From NCBI GenBank assembly GCA_012934845.2, contig WNNJ02000242.1, positions 1 through 64,000 on the forward strand: 64,000 nucleotides of DNA, in the 5' to 3' direction. This document shows, in pieces, positions 40,309-53,700 of this stretch (position 1 is the first letter of the stretch; each line of letters opens with the position of its first letter). The notes beneath the pieces are model-generated. The model made no database searches, was not told the origin of the DNA, and saw only the letters and a list, made by a program, of their open reading frames with translations. Position numbers and translations under genes: made by a program. This stretch comes from Pomphorhynchus laevis (taxonomy: Eukaryota > Acanthocephala > Palaeacanthocephala > Echinorhynchida > Pomphorhynchidae).

Positions 40309-41149
40309 ACGTCTAACAAGCTTGTGTGTAATGTTTCGAAATGCAAACACATGCGTATTGGTAATGCTTGCAAGTAACTAACATCTGTTTGTTACAAATA
40401 TAAGGGCTGTATTGTGGAAAGTGTCGATAGTTACAAAGATTTAGGAGTATGGGTCACCTCTAATTTATCAACCAAAAAGCACACTGATCAAGCTTGTGCA
40501 AACTCCAATAAAATGATAGGTATGATTCGACGCGCGTTTGTTTGCGTTAATCCAACTGCTCTTCGACCTCTGATTTTAGCACATGTATTGAGTAGACTTT
40601 TATATCCAGATCTGGTTGTATACCCACCTACTTTGCATGAACATAAATCAGAGAGGGTACTTCGCAGGGCAACAAAACTAGCACTAACGCTGGCGTCACC
40701 GCCTTATGAAGACAGACTTAGATCACTAGGACTTGAGACTGTTACATGGACTCGTCGGTACATGGATATATGCATGATTTGGCATTTATTCCAACGTCCC
40801 CACCACCCTCTCCGAAGTAGGGTTCAATTACGTGGTATAAATGTTCTTCGAGGTCCTTATTTGACTATTCGAATAAGCAGGTTCAGAAATTGAGTGCGAT
40901 GCAATTTGATAGAACAATTGTTGAGCTTTGGAGCAACCTTGATGCAGACACAGTTGGATGCAGTTCATTTAGTACTTTCAAAAGAAGACTATGAATGGAT
41001 CAGGTAATGTTTCGTGTTGCATTTCCTTATTTTAATAACTAATTAATTTATTTGCAAACTTATTGTGAGCCAGCTATTTGAGCTAATGCTCGTATGTTGT
41101 TGAATGTATAACAATAAATGATTTGCCAAACAAGCAAAATTGTCTTTAT

Positions 41150-41770
41150 GCTGAAGATTTGAAAATTTGCTATTCGATTAAAAAATAACGTGATTACAAG
41201 ACTTTCATTCTTGTATGTCTCTTCTTTCATCGCTTCTTTTCCCTAAAATCGATTATTGCCTTAGCCTTTTGTCAAATTCTCCAAAATCCATCATCCTACC
41301 CCTACAACGAATAATCAACACGGCCGTTCGAGTGTTCTTTCGTCTCCGTCACTTCGATCACACATCCACATATCTTGCCTAACTCTCCTGGCCCACCATC
41401 CACATCCGCATCAAACTCCGCCTTCTTCTCGTTGCTTTTCGTATAATCACTGTCGGCTCCCCATCGTTCATCAACCTCCCTTTCTTAGACGACACTCGCC
41501 CCACCTCGCTATCATTGCGTTCCGTCATACTCTCTTACTCCATATTCCCAATTACTCCAACAACTATGGTCTCCGATCCTTCCTCGTCGGCGCCTCTCTC
41601 GCCTGGAATCAACTCTCTCTCGACGTCCGCCGCGATCCTTCCTTTATTGCATACAAACACCTCCTCCATTCCCATTTTCTCGACACATGATTTACATTTT
41701 TGTTTTGTTGTGGTTATGTAAGCGTGCGCTGGCACGCATTTGCCACGTTAAAATAAATCTTTTTTTTTAA
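41150..41770 (+). mobile_element. L2-like LINE (family E) 3' end, copy 1
   Basis: Encodes LLFPKIDYCLSLLSNSPKSI, LQRIINTAVRVFFRLRHFDH and PSFINLPFLDDTRP, the C-terminal RT region of an L2-type LINE. The 3' UTR has a GCGTGC-GCTG-GCACGC hairpin (41722-41737) and ends GTTAAAATAAATC. One stop interrupts the frame at STYLA-stop-LSW. Truncated on the left. Confidence 0.75.
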
Positions 41771-41789
41771 TTCTCCGTGACATCCGCCG

Positions 41790-42365
41790 TATCCGCCCGT
41801 TATCGACTTCCGTTCTTGTATGTCTCTTCTTTTCCCTAAAATCGATTATTGCCTTAGCCTTTTGTCAAATTCTCCAAAATCCATCATCCTACCCCTACAA
41901 CGAACAATCAACACGGCCGTTCGAGTGTTCTTTCGTCTCTGTCACTTCGATCACACATCCACATATCTTGCCCAACTCTCCTGGCCCACCATCCACATCC
42001 GCATCAAACTCCGCCTTCTTCTCGTTACTTTTCGTCTCATCGCTGTCGGCTCCCCATCGTTCATCAACCTTCCTTTCTTAGACGACACTCGCCCCACCTC
42101 GCTATCATTGCGTTCCGTCATACTCTCTTACTCCATATTCCCAATTACTCCAACAACTATGGTCTCCGATCCTTCCTCGTCGGCGCCTCTCTCGCCTGGA
42201 ATCAACTCTCTCTCGACGTCCGCCGCGATCCTTCCTTTATCGCATACAAACACCTCCTCCGTTCACATTTTCTCGACACATGATTTACATTTTGTTTTGT
42301 TGTGGTCATGTAAGCGTGCGCTGGCACGCATTTGCCATGTTAAAATAAATCTTTATTTTATGAAC
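41790..42365 (+). mobile_element. L2-like LINE (family E) 3' end, copy 2
   Basis: Near-identical repeat of copy 1 about 590 bp downstream, with a cleaner frame (210 codons from 41820: SLLFPKIDYCLSLLSNSPKS, STYLAQLSWPTIHI). The same 3' hairpin lies at 42314-42329. A short stretch more of the upstream coding (LRDIRRIRPLSTS-like) is present. Head-to-tail arrangement suggests duplication or repeated insertion. Confidence 0.75.
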
Positions 42366-43190
42366 CTTTTGTCACTGAACCTTGAACACCATGAACACAA
42401 CCACGAGATATTATATCTTGGACGAATCATAAATCGAAGTGGTAATAGGTAGGATAAATTATTAATTATAAATTATGTAAAATCTTATCACAATTAATAT
42501 AATTAATATTATAATTAATATCACAATGAATTAATTTTTTATTATTTAATTATTAAATTTTGATTTATAACTATATTAAATACATATACTTGATAAGCTG
42601 ATTTGATTCAACAACCTTTGTGATTCAACAAAATCTAATGTCATAAGATTCTGCAATCCGTCAGAATGACATCAATAAGATTGAAAATTGATCTATGGCG
42701 AACTTTATCATAATCAATTGAGATAAAACTTTGCATGGTTTTTTTTGTGGTAGTGTGCTACTTATGTCAAGGATATTGGTGTATGGGCTTTGAGTGATTT
42801 GTCGATAATGTCATATGCTAATTACATTCACACTCCCAAGAGATATGTATGGTTAATAAATTGATCAGTAAATACTATTGATAAGTAAGTTTTCAAAATT
42901 TTGACATATACTCGCGTACTTAACCATCGATTATAAGCAAGTGCGTATAGTCAAGGACCAAATCCGATATTATTAAATTAGAGCGTGTTATGTGATGAGC
43001 AACAAGGCTTGTAAAGCCTCTTTGTTCAATTTCGTACAAGCAAGGACTTATGATCTTACCGTGAAATTAATGATGTTGAAACCAAGGAACATTATATATA
43101 TAACTAGGAGTATCCTATATAATTTAGATCACGCATTGCTGGTTTGTATTTGCTGATTTGCTTGTTTTGCATCTAATAATTGTCCACGTG
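42366..43190. other. AT-rich DNA with a MITE-like end
   Basis: 42440-42610 resembles the inverted end of the MITE-like family (TTGATTTATAACTATATTAA, then AAGCTGATTTGATTCAAC). The rest shows no gene. Confidence 0.35.
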
Positions 43191-43990
43191 AACATTCGGT
43201 GCACTTATCAGCTAACTGTAGTCGTACAATGAGGTTTGAGCAAGGTATGGCAAGACCATTTCATTCATTAGACGAACAGTACTTGCTAAATCAATGACAA
43301 CGTCTACACATATAACTGGAGTATAACTTCAGTATAATGATTAAATCAGATATTTTTACTTTTTGCATTTTTATCTTTGTTGTTAAGTAATGGAGAATGA
43401 GCTGTGCTCGCAGACTCTATTAATAAAATGTTAGAGTATATCTAACATTACTGTCCTATAGTTCATTTGAATGCGCATGCAAACGGAACAAACAGTAATT
43501 GGTAAATCGATGACAACGTCTAAACATAAGTATACAAAAGTCCATGAGCTATGATCATGGGCTGTCTAGACTATATCGAAAAGTTAGACTATATCGAAAA
43601 GCCTCAATGGTATTTCTTGCTTGCGGTTCATTTAAATGCGCACGCAAACGAAACAAACAGTAATTATTAAATCGATAACACACGTCCAAATACAAGTATA
43701 GAATGAACATCGACTTTATTATGATGATTAAATCTTATTTTTTACTTTTCTCCTATTTATTCTTTTATTGTTGAGTGATGCGGAATGAGCTATGTTCGCA
43801 TACGGTCTATTAATAATATGTGAGAGTATATCGAGAATCCTCAATAATATTTGTCTTTCGGTTTATTTGTCTTACGGTAGTTGCTAAATAGATAAAAACG
43901 TCTAAGCACAAGTATTGGATGAACATCAATTCCTGTATGTTTTTGTTTATAGTTAATTTGAATATGCGTGCACTGATGAGTGAACATGTA
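43190..43990 (+). repeat. Degenerate tandem repeats with AACGTCTAA motif
   Basis: Blocks of about 200-300 bp recur with drift: TAAATCGATGACAACGTCTA followed by ACAAGTAT, and GCATGCAAACGGAACAAACA, with ATGAGCTGTGCTCGCAGACT and GAGAGTATATCGAGAATCCT variants. Copies near 43300, 43510, 43680 and 43890. No coding signal. Confidence 0.5.
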
Positions 43991-45990
43991 CTATAGAATA
44001 GGGAATGATAAACGTCTCATTTTTATAGAAAGGTCAAAAAATAAATATTCAATTGAAACAGAAACATTACAAGATATATTGGAAAGTTTATAAATACTGC
44101 AAGTTTTGATATCTGATTAATTACTTAAATTCAATTTGGAAAACGAGATATGGATATATGTTAATACATTCGTTCATTAAATGTGGTGATCGAGATTTGG
44201 CTCTATCATGGCGTTTAATAAACGAAAGTATTGACAATATTTGTGTTAATTTTTGTCCTAAAAATTATTTGGTTTGACAATACCAATTACACCTTATATA
44301 GTACAAAGAGAATAGTACTTCTAAGACTTGAATATCATTTTTATACAAAGGAAATGCATTGACCGCTTTGATATCCACAACAAGTCTTACTTTTTTAATC
44401 TAAAAGAGCACTACATATTGAGTTTTTTAATTATAGCGCTAAATATTTCCAATTTAACATATCAATATTTGTAAATTGTTTTGGAACATTTGTAGAATGA
44501 GATGGTACTTTGTTATGTACAATTAATATTTAAAATATGAAATAAAAAATATATCTTTATTAAATGGAGAGTAAAAGTTTATTTTTATTACATTTAAAAC
44601 ATTAAAACACAAGTGTGTTATTATTGTTTTTATCCTAATGATAAAAGCTTGCTAAAAATTGACTATATAGTTATAGACTCTTTCACTAATTCAATAGTAA
44701 TGTATATTTTAAGTTGATATACCTGTGCAGTAATTGTTACTATTTTAAATGAAACAACAAAACGTCTAGAATACTCCATACTACGTGTTATCAAACTACG
44801 ACTTTGAGCCGAACCCCATCCGCGACTTCAAGCCATAGGGTTTGCTGGTGGTACTTTAATTTTCTCTATAAAACAACAAATGGAGCACGAGATATTGTGA
44901 TACTATTTAAAAATATAAAATAAAAATACTATATCTTTTTAATTTGAACAATTCTGATATTTTAAGTTGATATACTATGGAGTCATTGTTACTATTGATA
45001 TTTTTTCTATCTATAAGCCAATAAAATAAAAATAATAAAAAAATAAAAAATAGTCATCAAAATTTCAATAGTAATGTTACATTTATTACATTAAAAGGTG
45101 TATAAATAATTTTAATATATTAATTAAAATTAATGAGTAAAAATTCGATTTACAAGATAGAGTATCGTTATTACTATGTATACAAAACTTTGACCCAAAA
45201 GGCCGTTATGTCCACTAATTGTATAACACAGCACATTAAAAACAAAAGCAAAATATCTTAACGAGCAATCCACGATAAAGTTTTCTAATGTTGTCTTGAT
45301 CCATTGTTAACCAAATCATTGAATTGCCTTAGTGATGATGCAGCCACGATGTTATGTGGTAAAGAGTTCTACAACTTTAACGTGTATTTTGGTGTTTTCT
45401 TTTTCCTCGTGTTTCTATTTAATTTGTAATTTCTGAAGGTGTCTATATGAACTGTTCTCTTTGACATTATAATTATAATCATATAATATTAATATTAATA
45501 CGATATTAATTAATATCGTGTTAATATTACATTAACATTTGAATAACTTTGTTTTGCAAAGTGCTAACCTTGTTTTCCAAATTTTATGAAAACATTAAAA
45601 ATATATATTAATATCATATTAGTAAACAAAGTGTATAATATTTTTCATTTATATTTCAAAATTTTACAATTTTAAACGTTAAAATGTCTTAAGAAGGATT
45701 ATTGATAATTATATGCAAATTGATCAGAAAGCGGAGATCATTGCGATACTATGTTTACATGAAAGCGATATTTCCAAAAAGGTGTATGTTTTACATTTTG
45801 ATCCAAAAATCCGTATTAATAACTTGGAGTCGTCTTTATTAAAAATTTACTTAAAAATATTAAAATTCACTTGTAATACATTTTTATTCGCAAAGTAAGA
45901 AGAGTAGATAATAACTTGTGTAAGAAATGTTCATTTATACTAAAACATCACGGTTTTTATACGATGCTTTATTATTTGAGCAGCTTGCCG
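43991..45990. other. Unassigned AT-rich intergenic DNA
   Basis: No gene recognised. TTTTAAGTTGATATACCTGT (44710) has a partner TTTTAAGTTGATATACTATG (44956) in a short duplicated context ending in ATTGTTACTATT. Confidence 0.4.
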
Positions 45991-45999
45991 CGATGAGCA

Positions 46000-46110
46000 A
46001 ACAGCTATATATACCCCGTCTAAAATATCAAATGTCACAACTGACTATAAATACACAGTGTACTGTTCTACAATCTTGTTGTTATACTTTAATAAACTTA
46101 ACTTAAAAAA
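46000..46110 (+). other. Possible LTR-like relic
   Basis: ACTATAAATACACAGTGTAC looks like a TATA box plus initiator and is followed 40 bp later by AATAAA, the layout of a short LTR. No partner LTR or polyprotein was recognised, so this is a weak suggestion of an old solo LTR. Confidence 0.2.
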
Positions 46111-47765
46111 TGTTTTTATGCTTTAATAAATTTTACTAATTACAATCGTGCAAGCGTCTGCTTATATATCAATAAAAAATTCTTAAAGCCTTTTCTCGAA
46201 ACTATAATCATGCAGGCGTCTGTTGATATATGTAGACGTGCAGGCGTCTACTTAACTGTTAGAACTAAGGTATGAGTGACTAACAGAAAACTGTTTTATA
46301 GATTTTATGGTCACAATCGCTTTGATTAGTTGGATAAGCCAAGCGTAATTAGAAATTCTAAGAAATAAATCACCAGCGACTTGGTTTATCGCTGAGGATT
46401 CCTTATGTAGGTATCCATTCGATTGGTGTACCATACATATAATTTAGTAATGTTCCCCCATATGAAGATTTCTTGTCCTTTAAAAAATGAAAATTTATTT
46501 TGAGTGTCAAATCCGTGCAAACGGCGCACTTACAAGCCTACTAAGAGCGCGCTTACAAGCCATATTTAGGCACTATTTTTAGTACCGAAATCAGAACTCA
46601 TTTGTTGTTTGTTATAATGGTAGCGACCAGGTATAACACCGTGCAGTTGTTAGTTTGGTTTCAAAGTTATGCCATACAGTAGTCGAAATGACTTACATAC
46701 AAATCTTGTCCTACAATTCTTATTTGATTCTTCTCAATGGCATCAACGCAAGTATATCCTTTGGTCGTTTGTGCTGAACAGGAAATTGTTAGTGTCTATT
46801 TATCAGAGCCATTTCAAAAACTAGAATTGTCAAGGCTCATATTGACAGAAGCTTATGTGCAGTCGAGAAGAAAGCAAAGACCGTTTATACTCTTAAGTGC
46901 ATTCTCTTGAAAGGCAAGGATTAGGTGGTCTTTTAAGGCAAGCGCATCCATTTCATCTTTACAAGAGATTTAAGAATCAAGTAAGTTACCACTCCTCTAA
47001 AATATGTGAGTGCTTATTGAGTGATCCTCACTCCTTGTTGTGACTAGTGACCACAAGAAATTACAAGTAACAGAAGATACGATGTATGCACTTATCTCTA
47101 TCTAAAGATAGATTTCCGACTTGTCGAAGAGCTATTTAGAACTTGATAAACCGACGGCAAATAGAAATCCGGAGTATTACATCCGTTCCACATTCAACTA
47201 TCGTTGATCAACCTATAAGAATCTCCCTTAGGAATAAGGAAAACCATGGAGCCGAAATTGTGGATTCGTCCTTTTGTTCATAGAAACAATGATGTTCATA
47301 TTTACATATTCACATGATATCGGATGGATTTTGTAAGTGCATTTTTTACGTTCATCTCCGTCAACCTACAAATATCCAGTTAACTCTTACACCATAATTA
47401 AATATTGCCTAAATACTCTCTCAGTAACTGATAGTGGTCAGTAAGCGAGTCAAGTTAGCGATATCAGTTACCTTAAGAGGCATAATATGCAAATGACGGT
47501 TATGTACGAGCGCTCTAGCATCGAACCAAGATTAACATCATCTAAATCTATATTGATGTATATGTATTGATGCCAGTCACAGATGACAGCAAGACATATA
47601 CATCAGTCACATATGATTAATTTTTTCATGTGAAATTTAGTCAAGATAAAAACGAAACAATTAAATTTTAATAACAATATCAAATTGTGGCTTAATGAAC
47701 TACGTTCAAAACGTTTGATCTACGTGCCTGATTGCGGTAGGAGACCTCCAAAAAGCTAGAATTGA
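46111..47765. other. Unassigned intergenic DNA
   Basis: GCGTCTGCTTATATATCA and similar GCGTCTGTTGATATATG repeat near 46155-46250. A 57-codon ATG frame at 46738-46911 (MASTQVYPLVVCAEQEIVSV) is not recognised. Parts may belong to the RT-bearing element that starts at about 47770. Confidence 0.35.
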
Positions 47766-47769
47766 GTTT

Positions 47770-48700
47770 GCAGTTTATTCAATACGTGTTGCCTTTAACT
47801 CATCTGAAGATGGATGCATTCTAGCAATTGACGCAACTAGCGCATTTAATTCTATAAATAGAGTCGTTGAACTTCATAACATCAGATATACGTGTCCATC
47901 TTTAGCAACCACATTGCAAAATATGTGTAGCAATCCTGTAGTATTATCGTTAGATGGCGACAACCTTTTACCGGTTGAACGATTCACTTAGCGGGATTTT
48001 TTCGTCACGAAAGCCTTCTCTATGTTGGTTATGCCATTAATTAAGATATTTGAAAGATATGTTCCAACAGTAAATCAAAGATGGTTTGCCGATGATTTAA
48101 ACTTCGTTGACACATTAGAACACTTAGAGAGAGTATGGTACGTTTTGATTATTGAAGGTCCCAAAGTCGGCGATCTTGGACAAGTTCAAAGTCTAACTTG
48201 CTTCGCTATAGGCCTTTTGAACGTCCATCAACTATTACAAATATTAATCATGGATTGAATTGATTGTAATGCTAGGTACACCTAATTTCACGCCAAAAAG
48301 TGATATATTGGTCTTTGTTGGTTAAGCGTCATGCTAAAGTCGGTCAGGTTGATCCCTATATAGAATTTTCCGGATATACAAAATTTGCCCAATTCAAATG
48401 GCTCTGTTATATACGCACTGTGCAGTTCGATGATTATCAAGTATGGGATTTCAGTGATGTCATCTTTGAGAAGTTAATCTCGGCGTTATTTAGTCAACAA
48501 ATTGATGTCAATTTATTGAGAATTTTAGCCTCATTGATTTGGCTTGATGGTACTGGCATCTTTGATCTGACTTTTATTAGTCGATTAGAATGTGAGTGTT
48601 GCAACTTCTCTGCGAAACTTTTAACAACAAAGTTTCAGTTGTAGAACTTAAGTGTGTGCAATGGCAAGTCTGCCAATATAACAGTGACAAATACATGACC
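47770..48700 (+). mobile_element. Decayed RT of an unclassified non-LTR-like family
   Basis: The plus strand reads DGCILAIDATSAFNSINRVV (motif A), ELHNIRYTCPSLATTLQNMC, LDGDNLLPVER, NQRWFADDLNFVDTLEHLER (motif C, FADD) and VLIIEGPKVGDLG. The phrase order 'DA.NAFN..NR..AL.N....CP..A......' followed by 'W.ADD....G.L......W......GP..GY' defines a distinct RT family I remember without a firm name. Stops and frame changes throughout. Confidence 0.55.
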
Positions 48701-49072
48701 ATACATTTAATACGAGATTCCAAGGTTATGTTCAAAACATACCTGAAAATTTCAAAAACGCAATTTCACACGTTACTGTAAATGGTGTTTTATTTCGGCT
48801 TTGTGTTCTTACACTTTCTGTACACAATTATAATCTGAGTTCGACGAAATTCAGAGATGCCCTTTGTTGTCGGATCGGGTTAACCCCTGGCGATTAAGGT
48901 ACCACATATTGTGCATAGTACTTGGGGATGAAATATTCGAGCCAACGTTTTTCGACGTTATCATATATTCAACATTTGCTGGATCTAATTTTATTTATAA
49001 ATAAAACGAATCTCGAAAATTTGCGAAATATAAAGCTGTACGCTTACAAGTCCACAAACAAAAATGAAAAAG

Positions 49073-49732
49073 TCAAGCAGATAAATTGTTTAAATGGGAT
49101 CGGATTTGTCGTTTGAAGCACGGCAAGGAAGTTGATTGGCGTATATGAATGGGCAGATGGTTCCACGATAGAGGAGCAGCCACAATAAAGGAGCGGAGTC
49201 CAAAGGAGGTAGAGTAGTTTGGGACATATGAAAGAAGGGAATTGCAGGAACGCAAGGAACAGTAAACAGGACGAGAATTATCAAGAAAAGGAAGGTTGAG
49301 AAATGAAGGGGTATGTAAAGTTACAAGGCGGAAAGCAACGATAAGAAGACGAATTTGAACACGGCAATAAATTGTAGGCAAATCGAGAGAAGCAAGATGG
49401 TAGGATGTATGATCAAAACGATGAAGACGGAGGAAAATTCCGACGGCTGCATTGACGATGCGTTGTAGGGGAAGAAGAGTTGATTTAGGTGAGTTGGAAA
49501 ATAGACTAAGACAATAATCGAGTCTAGAACAAAGGAGAGAAGATATGAGAGTCATACAAGAAGGGAAATCGATCAATCTACGAATTTGACGGAGGTTGCG
49601 GAGTATCAAGGTATATGAGCGTACTTTATCTCTAACGAAAGGTTTAAGTGAAAGTCGGTTTTCAAAATTGAAGCATAGGAAAACGAGATTATCAACGATA
49701 GAAAGAACTGTAGAATTCTTCCTATCAAACAA
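49073..49732 (-). mobile_element. L2-like LINE 3' fragment, minus strand
   Basis: 219 codons: LLCSRLDYCLSLFSNSPKST, LQRIVNAAVGIFLRLHRFDH, PSFLNLPFLDNSRP, GLRSFIVAAPLSWNHLPIHI, ending FKRQIRSHLNNLSA. Same group as the family E copies at 41.2-42.4 kb but clearly diverged. RT core missing; starts (C-terminal of motif C) at 49732. Confidence 0.8.
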
Positions 49733-49822
49733 ATGATAACAAACTATGATGACAAACGTGATGCTAAATCATTGTTGCCCGGTATAAAATGTATAAAAGT
49801 AAGCACCATCCATAGTCACTAT

Positions 49823-50400
49823 CTATAGTATGTGTATCTGAGAACGTCGGCCAATATGCATATGAGCACACTTAGCTACGTTTAATCTGAGCCGATGAGT
49901 ATGTGCCCACGAGTGAATCATATTGAGATCAGACTGAACAGAGTCAACATCCAATAACGATGTAATTTGGTTCCATATTTTTAAGTCGTCAGCGTACATA
50001 AGAGATGGTGAATGGATCACATTAGGAAGCTCTTTTACATACAACGTGAACAAGATGGGTGAGAAAACAGTGCACTGAGGAACACCACAGGTTATCAAAA
50101 TGGCTGATTAGAGACGTCTATCATGGCGAACATAGAACATTCTATTATGAAGGTAATCCGCAATCCAGTCTATTAACCATGAATCGAACGAGTAATGTCA
50201 TAATTACCGAACCAGTATAAAATGTACAATGATTAAAGTAAGCACCATCAAGAGCGACTATCAAAATGGTTATAATAAATTCCAAAAGTAAGGGCATTAC
50301 ACATATCTCTACGTGCATTAATTTGCGTGAATTTTCCATAAGGATGCATCTTCCGAGTAGAGCTATTATCACGCAAAATGACGTCTTAAGATGTTTTAAT
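49823..50400 (-). mobile_element. CR1-like LINE (family F), RT part downstream of nested insertion
   Basis: Reverse strand: VNRLDCGLPS/DWIADYLHNRMFYVRHD-like region, then ITCGVPQCTVFSPILFTLYV (motif B) and SPSLMYADDLKIWNQ (motif C). Probably the continuation of family F from 54036-57260, which stops just before this part of the RT. A 50-bp similar segment recurs at 49778-49826 and 50211-50264 (GTAAGCACCATC core). Confidence 0.6.
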
Positions 50401-50750
50401 ATATGTTTGAATATATGAATTCATATAGGTATATGAATACACATAGGTACGCTATGAATACATAGCGTACGTTTTATATTCTCATCAGAATTTTTTATGT
50501 TGCAAATAAGTCGTAATTACATCATTGTTTGTTAGAGTAGTAATTAAATAGATTTAAACCCAATTAAAATACGTTATTTTCAGACAATATAATGATTGCT
50601 AGTAGATTTGTTATTTAACTGAAATTTGAAACAATCAAATAAATTTAACTTATTCCAATTAATTTATAATACCCATGCCGCTTCTTTAATTGTGTAATCG
50701 TAAAAATGTGTAATATAACATTTACTTAAACAAAATTATTAATTGTTTCC
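50401..50750. other. AT-rich gap
   Basis: ATAGGTACGCTATGAATACA, then TAGCGTACGTTTTATATTC, forms a short inverted pair near 50446-50472. No gene. Confidence 0.4.
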
Positions 50751-53700
50751 ACATATTTGGAGGTCGAGTTGTTGATGCAGTGAACGGACGAGACGTGACC
50801 AAATATCAAGGTCTTAAGTGACCACCAGACCCCTTTCAGATAGTCCTAAGCGTTCCTTGACAAACTGGCAAGTTTGATACCACCTATACTGTGGTCTGAA
50901 TCGGGGTCTCCGCCCAGAATGTCCAATCCGGAACACTTCATCAAAAAGACGCCCCCTAGTCATCCTCAAAAATGGCCTAGTCACCTCAGTTGACTTCCTT
51001 CAACGTGGAGGAGCAGCGACTTTACTTCAAGATTCTCGCTGTTGACACAGCTTCAAACTTTATCTCCAAGTCTAAAGCCGGCCACACCACGAAGGAACTG
51101 CATTTCGATCGCGTGTACTCGAGATCTAGTTCTTTCGGTCATGATCCAAAGTAAATTCCCATAATTGAGGATAGGTGATAAGACAGCGATAAATTGAAAG
51201 CTTCCTAAATGCTTAGTTATTTCTTTAACACAACTGATCTGAGCAAAGAACTCATTATCGCATTAGCTGCACATATCCGTCTCTCAATCTCCCTATTATT
51301 TTCACCATCATTCGAGAACAAGACACTAAAGTGCTTGATCGCGTCCAGGTCTAGTAAGACCTTATCATTAATTCGTATCGATAATGTTACTTTGTTCCAA
51401 ACAGAACACATTGAGAGAGTTTTGGATTAGCAAACATACACTCCGGACACTTGACATTTCACCGTAAATCCATTCAGCAAACATTGTAAGTTATCAGTAT
51501 TGGTGTCCAATAAGAAAACATCATCTGCGTAAATCAAATAATCATCTGCGTAAAGCAAATTCCGTAGAGATTAAACTCCGACAAAGCGGTCCGTCCAGAA
51601 TTTTTGTCCATTTAAACAAGGAACAAAATTGGATAAAGGGGACAGCCCTGACGGAGCTTAACAACTACATGAAACGACTCAGACGTCCTGCCTGAAACAC
51701 GAACACAACTCGTACTTAGTTCTTACAAAGAGCCCACAGCTACAAGGAGGTAGTGCGGAACTTTGTACTCTTTAAGTACCTTCCACAACCTATCTCTTGG
51801 TACACGGTCGAACGTCTTCTCCGAATTCACATAACACATGTGGACTGGTTGAGTGTACTCCTAGGTGCGTTCAATAATAGTTGAAAGAGCGAAGACATGA
51901 TCATTAGTTCTTCGACTAGATCGAAAACAACATCGCTCCTTTTGTGACTGTCCCTCTACTATCGGTCGTATCCTTAGTTCAAGGATCCTTGTGAATAGCT
52001 TACCGGATAGGCCAATAAGAGTAATGCCACTATAATTTGAACATTCTCTTCAATCTCCATTCTTATAGATCGGAATCACCACTTAACTTTGCCAATCACT
52101 AGGACACTTTCCTAACTTTAGTGCTACATTGAAGTCGTGTTATCCACTTCATAACTTCAATGTCAAAACCCTATAAAATCTCAGATCGAATCTAATCAAA
52201 CCCATCAGATTTGCCCTTACGAAGTTTGTGAACAACAGTAATGACCTTTGTCAATGTAATTAGATCTTCCATTAAGTTCAAAGATTCTTCATTTACAAGA
52301 GAAAACACGTAATCCGTATTATGTATACATCTAAAATGCTCTTTATAACGACTGTCTTCTATGTCGGTTAGCAGATGCCTATGATTGTCTAAACAGTCTG
52401 AACAGATATTTCCTTTCTAACATGAAGGCTTTGATCGTTCTCTAGGACATTTTAGAAGCTGACTGATAATCAAGTTGGAGACGCTCATGAAACTTCAGCC
52501 GAGTTGCTTTCTTTGACTTACCAGCTGCTCGAGCAGCAGCTCTTTTGGTATGTCGATACCTGTCTACAGCCTCCAGTGACCTATCAGACAAGGTTGCATT
52601 ATAAGGCACTTTATGGATGATGAGCAGCAGCTCCTTATACTGGTGTCCACCAAGCAGTTTGATAATTACCTTCACAACAGGCACCTACAGTCTTCAAACC
52701 ACAGCTCTTTGAAGTCGATTTGTCTCTACCTCTTCCCGCAATTAGGCGAAGTATTCCCGATATAGCTAGTAATGTCTTCCCTCACAGAAGCATCTTTCAG
52801 ACGTTCCCAACGAGCCCTAACAATACGTTTAGGTTTCTCATGTCTGTCGGGTATCCTACTTTGTCAGCGAATCCTACTAACTACAAGGTATTGGTTGGTT
52901 GACATTTCAGCTCTTCTTTTCACACATGTGTCCAAAACAAATCTTTGCAAATCAGTTGATACAATTAAGAAATCGATCATTGATCGTTGACTATGAGTAT
53001 CATAATGCCATGTGCATCGTTGGATCTCTTTTAGATAAATTGTTACGAGAACAAAAATGCAACCACTCAACACAACGCGCGTTCAGATCAGGGTTCCGTT
53101 CCTCTTCACCACTCCTTTAAGGTAGCACAGTCATTCCACAGTCATGAATAAAATGAGAGAATCGCCCACGGGGTTACTATCGAATAAATCCCGAAGATCA
53201 TCTACAAAAGCTGCGTTTTTATAGCTAGTGTTGGGTGCCTCATCACACACAACAGTTAACCCCTTTCCTCTTTTGAGTATTCCCATACCCATCTATCGAC
53301 GTTTTCTCGTAGCTACTCCCGAATAGCTCCAATTTTGATTCAAAAATTCAGTACCGGAACCAGAATAACAAAGTGAGGTAACTCCGATTATTTCAAGACC
53401 GGAGCGATTTGCCTCCCACACTAGATTTGGTTCTTCCCCATTAGCGTAGTAACGTTCCACGTTCTTTTAGATAGACTAGTCTACTACAGTAAATGTCGAC
53501 GTTTGGTTCGCCCATTCCGCTCAACTATCCGAGCCCACCGCACCTGATTTTGACAATTCCTCCGGTCTTTGGTGAGTTATCCATCGGTTTGATTTTGATC
53601 TATTAAATTGTATCTCGTCGTAATGGTCATTGCCGTGGTTTTTTTAGTTATCTTATGTTTTCGTATCCTTTAGTAATCCAATTCCATTTCTTGTAGAGAA

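Larger units (their letters stand above)
34600..41130 (+). mobile_element. CR1-like LINE (family D), split by a gypsy insertion
   Basis: 5' part 34600-36457: broken endonuclease (VEEVEVLF; VMGVVYRSPMAATDRLIEEV; the frame around NMPWVDWNSY), a linker at 35379-35627, and RT from 35930 (NYRPVSIENVLVPNQHVFRE, IFFDFSKAFDRVDHGLLQKL, ILNWIREFLRDRCFRVLIDR). The gypsy element occupies 36458-40308. 3' part 40314-41130: MRIGNACK, DSYKDLGVWVTSNLSTKKHT, RLLYPDLVVYPP, ending near AATAAATG. Several frame breaks and stops in the endonuclease and around motif B. Reading resumes across the insertion after removing one 5-bp target duplicate. Confidence 0.8.
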
